Of a stretch of 9,268 nucleotides of DNA, positions 6,411 to 9,268 are shown piece after piece (position 1 is the first letter of the stretch; the number at the start of each line of letters is the position of its first letter). The notes beneath the pieces are model-generated. The model did not search any database and was not told the DNA's origin. It was given only the letters and a program-made list of their open reading frames with translations. Position numbers and translations under genes: made by a program. The stretch is from Deltaproteobacteria bacterium (lineage in GTDB: Bacteria; Desulfobacterota; DSM-4660; Desulfatiglandales; Desulfatiglandaceae): contig JAFDAP010000045.1 in NCBI GenBank assembly GCA_019313765.1, positions 1-9,268 on the forward strand, written 5' to 3'.

Positions 6411-7536
6411 GATGTGGAATAACTTCTTTCGCGCAAGCCCTTACCCCGGAGTCCGCATACGGGAAAGAGGAAATGATTGACATCAACTTATCATTATCAT
6501 CGGGAGACCTTAGACCTATGCGGAAAAAGTTGTTTTCAAGGCCGGGAAAGTTCCGGCAGTCCCTGACATATGCACTATTTTCGAGGAGATAGTGAACAAG
6601 ATCATCCAGGTTTTCTGTTCGGGTCCATCGGCAGAGGATGAAATTGGCTGAACAAGGAAACGGAATGATCCCGTCTAACTGTTTAAGGCCCCTGAAAATT
6701 CTTTCACGTTCCAAAGCGACCTCACGACGGGTTCGTTTTTCATAATTGATGCATTCAAGTAGAAGGGGGGCCACCCTATCCGCTATGCCGTTTACGGTCC
6801 ACGGCTCTTTTGACTGTCTCAGGCGCGAAATAACTTTAGAATGCCCCACAACACCTCCGATCCTGAGGCCTGCAAGGGCATAAAACTTGGTCAGGGAGTG
6901 AACTACCAGAATGTTGGGCCTTACCTTATCGGTCATCAGGCTGCTCTCGGTCCACCTGTCGGTAAACTGTATGAATGCTTCATCAATAATGAACAGGTGA
7001 TCAGGAAACCTGTCTGCAAGTTCCAGGAGTTGTCCTTTTGGAAACAAATGCCCGGTAGGATTATTTGGCCGGCCAAGCCAGAGGCCATCGCTGTTATTAA
7101 GGGCAGCAATCAAGTCATTCATGTCCGGGAAAGAAAAACCCGCATCAGGTGACAACGGGACCCTTGTCACCGCTGATCCGGCTAACACAGAGGCCCGCTC
7201 ATAGTCGTAATAGGACGGGGTTATGACCAGGAACCGTTTCAAGCGGAGTGTCCTTGGTATCAGGTAAATCATCTCCGTGGAACCGTTCCCTGCAAGAAAG
7301 TTTTGAGAAGGTATGCCGAATTTCTTCTTGTAATAATGCGATACGCCATCTCCCTCAACAGACGGATACCCCTCAACGGCATTCAGGGTTTCTTTCCATT
7401 TCTCTTTGACGATTTCCGGAATCCCCAAAGCATTGAGATTGACACTGAAGTCAAGTACGGTCCTTTCCGCCAGGCCGAACCGGGCAAGATCAAGTCCAGG
7501 GCTTCCGCCGTGCAGGTATTGCAAGCTATTGTTCAT
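6403..7536 (-). CDS. cobD: CobD/CobC-type threonine-phosphate decarboxylase
   Basis: Cytoplasmic PLP enzyme of aminotransferase fold type I, 377 residues. In the CobD role it decarboxylates L-threonine phosphate to aminopropanol phosphate, the substrate used by CbiB. Visible features are the N-terminal HGGSPG (9-14) and LDFSVNLNALG (28-38), typical of the CobD/CobC branch, AGNGSTE (82-88), GRPNNPTG (155-162), IIDEAF (183-188) with the cofactor-contacting Asp185, the Schiff-base lysine Lys217 in HSLTKFYALAGLRIG (213-227), and Arg residues in FRIGLR (338-343). Histidinol-phosphate aminotransferase (HisC) is the closest alternative. The N-terminal HGG/DFS-x-N motif, the 8-bp overlap with cbiB and position between cobS and cbiB argue for the cobalamin enzyme. 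The specific decarboxylase activity is inferred. The gene starts 33 bases after cobS, with only a weak Shine-Dalgarno. Confidence 0.9.
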   Translation of the reverse strand: MNNSLQYLHGGSPGLDLARFGLAERTVLDFSVNLNALGIPEIVKEKWKETLNAVEGYPSVEGDGVSHYYKKKFGIPSQNFLAGNGSTEMIYLIPRTLRLKRFLVITPSYYDYERASVLAGSAVTRVPLSPDAGFSFPDMNDLIAALNNSDGLWLGRPNNPTGHLFPKGQLLELADRFPDHLFIIDEAFIQFTDRWTESSLMTDKVRPNILVVHSLTKFYALAGLRIGGVVGHSKVISRLRQSKEPWTVNGIADRVAPLLLECINYEKRTRREVALERERIFRGLKQLDGIIPFPCSANFILCRWTRTENLDDLVHYLLENSAYVRDCRNFPGLENNFFRIGLRSPDDNDKLMSIISSFPYADSGVRACAKEVIPHHD

Positions 7537-7569
7537 CAGAACCCATTGTTTAGCTGTTTAACGAATTTT

Positions 7570-8364
7570 TTAAAAAATCCAGGTCCATCCTGTATAGCAG
7601 AGGATGCTCTCTCCTGGCAAGGCACATATCATAAGCAGGGTAACCTCCACCATCTCATTGGCCGTCCCGAGAAGGTCACCTGTTATTCCACCGAAACGAC
7701 TTTTTACGCGTAGGCCGAACAGCCATGTCTGAAGCCATGCAGCAGCAAAAAGTCCCAGGGCCAAAGGACCAAAAGGGAGGCAAAGGATGATGGATATCAG
7801 ATGTGAAATGAGCCTGTTTTTAGGGGAAGCCCCTTTGACAAACGGTCCGCCCATGCCTTCTTCGTTTCGCGCATAGGGAAGTGTGCATATAAGCTCTACC
7901 ATCATATTTCTTGAAAGAATGAATATGGCTAAGATCCAGATTATAGAACCGGATGAAAGAATCCTTTCAAAAGCGACCCATTTTGCCGCCAATGCCAGGA
8001 AAAGGGCAAGTACTCCAAAGGACCCCAATGAAACGTCTTTCATAATGGCAAGCCTTTTTTCCCTGTGAAGAAAACCCCCGATGGAATCGGCCCAATCAGC
8101 CAGACCGTCGTAATGAAGGCCTCGCGTCAGCCATATTCCAAGTCCGATCATGAACAGCGCGGCCCCGGCCGGCCACTGTTTGAACGGCAGCAGTATCCAG
8201 ATAAGGCTTGTGCCATAGAGAATCAGACCCAGCAAAAGGCCTATTACCGGAAACCAGGAAAGAGATGCGGCAAGATCCTTACTCTCTTTCCACGGCCATG
8301 GAATTGCAGTCAGTGTTTTGAGAGCAGTACTCAACCCCTTGATGTTTAGTGAAGATAGAGACAT
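7570..8364 (-). CDS. cobS: Adenosylcobinamide-GDP ribazoletransferase
   Basis: Inner-membrane cobalamin synthase that joins adenosylcobinamide-GDP to alpha-ribazole (or its phosphate), completing the nucleotide loop. The ATG at 8364 is preferred. It follows the cobT TGA by one base, gives MSLSSLNIKGLSTALKTLT, close to the usual family N-terminus, and yields 264 residues against a typical length of about 250. An ATG at 8397 would add 11 residues and overlap cobT by 32 bases. Signatures in 264-residue numbering are WFPVIGLLLG (37-46), the metal-binding TRGLHYDGLADWADSIGG (80-97), AIMKDVSLGSFG (106-117) and GGITGDLLGTANEMVE (225-240). Multiple hydrophobic segments fit a polytopic membrane protein. 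CobT makes the co-substrate and CobS uses it, consistent with the near-contiguous gene order. Confidence 0.95.
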   Translation of the reverse strand: MSLSSLNIKGLSTALKTLTAIPWPWKESKDLAASLSWFPVIGLLLGLILYGTSLIWILLPFKQWPAGAALFMIGLGIWLTRGLHYDGLADWADSIGGFLHREKRLAIMKDVSLGSFGVLALFLALAAKWVAFERILSSGSIIWILAIFILSRNMMVELICTLPYARNEEGMGGPFVKGASPKNRLISHLISIILCLPFGPLALGLFAAAWLQTWLFGLRVKSRFGGITGDLLGTANEMVEVTLLMICALPGESILCYTGWTWIF

Positions 8365-8365
8365 G

Positions 8366-9268
8366 TCATGCACCCGGCTCAATGCCCACTTCTTCAAACG
8401 TGGCCATTTCAGTGTATATTTTCATTGCATCCTCTATGATCTGCATGGCCAGGGCCGCCCCGGTTCCCTCACCGAGACGAAGATTCAGATCAAGGATAGG
8501 TCTCAGCCCTTCCTTTTCATAGAAGGTCCCGTGTCCTTTTTCGGATGATTTGTGGGAAAAAAAGAGATAATCCTTCACCGCCGGGTTAAGGCGCATGGCC
8601 ACAAGGGCCCCGGCACCTGATATAAAACCATCCACCACAGTAATCATGCGCCGGGCCGCGCCCCCTAAAAAAAGACCGCATATGCCGGCAATCTCAAGAC
8701 CTCCCACTGCCGCGAGTGTTGAAAGCGGATCATCCATGGCCGGTCTGTTGATTTCAAGGGCATTCTCTATGACGTTAACCTTATTCCTTAACCCTGCCTC
8801 GTCAAGCCCCGTCCCCTTGCCGGTTACGTCAATTACGTCTGCCGGCAGCAGGGCGGAAAAAATGGCCGAAGAAGGGGTGGTATTTCCGATACCCATGTCT
8901 CCGGAGGCGATTATGACAGTCCCGTCATTATATGCCTTTTCAGCCATCTCAATACCAACGATAATGGCTTTTTTCGCCTCTTCGCGGGTCATTGCCGGTC
9001 CTCGAGCAATGTTTCCTGCGGCTCTCCTTACATTTTTCCGGACGAGTCCTTCAGCGTCCTGAAGGTTCTCTTTCATACCTATGTCGATAACTGATACATC
9101 AGCCCCGGCGCAGCGCGCAAGGACATTGATCCCTGCGCCACCGGCCAAGAAATTTCTGACCATTAAGCCGGTCACGTCCTGTGGATAGGCGCTGACCCCT
9201 TCCGAGACCACGTCGTGGTCCCCCACAAATACGAAGACCTCTTTTTTTGCAAGTGAAGGTCTTTCCTC
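8366..9268 (-). CDS. cobT: Nicotinate-nucleotide-DMB phosphoribosyltransferase, 5' partial
   Basis: Cytoplasmic enzyme that transfers ribose phosphate from nicotinate mononucleotide to the lower-ligand base (classically 5,6-dimethylbenzimidazole) to give alpha-ribazole phosphate. The frame stays open through the right edge: bases 9227-9268 encode EERPSLAKKEVFVF, which fits the family just before its DHG motif. The gene is therefore cut by the window, and the GTG at 9226 is internal. Visible features in order are VGDHDVVSEGVSAYPQDVT (family DHG-x-x-x-x-GVSAYP), an AGGAGINVLAR-like loop, SGDMGIGNTTPSSAI (family GEMGIGNTT), GKGTGLDEAGL, and near the C-terminus LGEGTGAALAM, whose Glu is the proposed catalytic base. 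The 300 visible residues suggest most of a ~350-residue protein is present. It is the first visible gene of the operon; a cobalamin riboswitch, if any, would lie outside. Two motif residues depart from the common pattern (Asp for Gly in DHG, Asp for Glu in GEMG). Confidence 0.96.
   Translation of the reverse strand, partial: EERPSLAKKEVFVFVGDHDVVSEGVSAYPQDVTGLMVRNFLAGGAGINVLARCAGADVSVIDIGMKENLQDAEGLVRKNVRRAAGNIARGPAMTREEAKKAIIVGIEMAEKAYNDGTVIIASGDMGIGNTTPSSAIFSALLPADVIDVTGKGTGLDEAGLRNKVNVIENALEINRPAMDDPLSTLAAVGGLEIAGICGLFLGGAARRMITVVDGFISGAGALVAMRLNPAVKDYLFFSHKSSEKGHGTFYEKEGLRPILDLNLRLGEGTGAALAMQIIEDAMKIYTEMATFEEVGIEPGA

Noticed and set aside
6403..7536. Histidinol-phosphate aminotransferase (hisC) as the identity of the PLP enzyme
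   Set aside because: The N-terminal HGG and DFSVN motifs and the overlap with cbiB within a cobalamin operon favour the CobD/CobC branch. Biochemical confirmation is lacking.
7303..7713. 136-codon plus-strand frame antisense to the CobD-like gene and cobS
   Set aside because: It crosses the boundary of two well-supported minus-strand genes and shows no RBS or family signature.
8365..8397. Upstream ATG for cobS at 8397
   Set aside because: It would overlap cobT by 32 bases and add 11 residues not expected for the family. The ATG at 8364 sits one base after the cobT stop and gives a typical N-terminus. It cannot be fully excluded.
8595..9062. 155-codon plus-strand frame antisense to cobT
   Set aside because: It is fully inside a gene with clear CobT motifs, and its Pro/Ser/Ala-rich composition is typical of an antisense shadow.
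9206..9220. 15-bp near-palindrome (7-bp arms, 1-base centre)
   Set aside because: It encodes the conserved DHxVV segment of CobT, and the symmetry follows from GAC/CAC/GTG/GTC codons. There is no reason to call it an operator inside the gene.

Overview
The window looks like a chromosomal segment of a Gram-negative bacterium, most plausibly a member of the Desulfobacterota (former Deltaproteobacteria). That placement is inference from gene content and style: a FecR-domain protein, a Mut7-C RNase-like protein, a histone H1-like basic protein and a late cobalamin cluster, all of moderate GC. No 16S or other marker gene is present to test it. No tRNA, rRNA, CRISPR array or insertion sequence was seen.

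Layout, left to right. Positions 1-521 (+) hold the C-terminal part of a FecR-domain protein that enters from outside the window and ends at a strong intrinsic terminator (549-588). Converging on it are two minus-strand genes, murA (3090-4346, first peptidoglycan precursor step) and a full-length ComEC/Rec2 DNA-uptake channel (635-3088). They are separated by one base and are probably co-transcribed, with murA first. A 183-bp divergent intergenic region with imperfect GC-rich repeats separates murA from a plus-strand Mut7-C protein. I place the start of that protein at 4530 (GTG with a clear Shine-Dalgarno) rather than at the upstream GTG at 4452. It converges on a small lysine-rich histone H1-like gene (5086-5334, minus), which has its own good sigma-70-like promoter (5381-5409), a strong ribosome binding site and a likely terminator (5022-5043).

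The right-hand part, 5421-9268 on the minus strand, is one tightly packed cobalamin (vitamin B12) operon transcribed in the order cobT (5' end outside the window), cobS, a CobD/CobC-type PLP enzyme, and cbiB. These genes cover aminopropanol-phosphate supply and attachment (the CobD-like protein and CbiB), activation of the lower-ligand base (CobT) and final nucleotide-loop joining (CobS). A cobinamide kinase/guanylyltransferase (CobU/CobP) would also be required. It is not visible and may lie upstream, beyond the right edge.

Most of the window is conserved housekeeping or biosynthetic sequence, and I do not see a convincing undescribed multi-gene system. The points most worth a second look are a Mut7-C protein with His where the family usually has a conserved Asp, the unusual Ala-rich tail of the FecR protein, the repeat-bearing divergent region before the Mut7-C gene, the autonomous histone-like gene with an in-frame 18-bp tandem repeat, and two motif substitutions in CobT.
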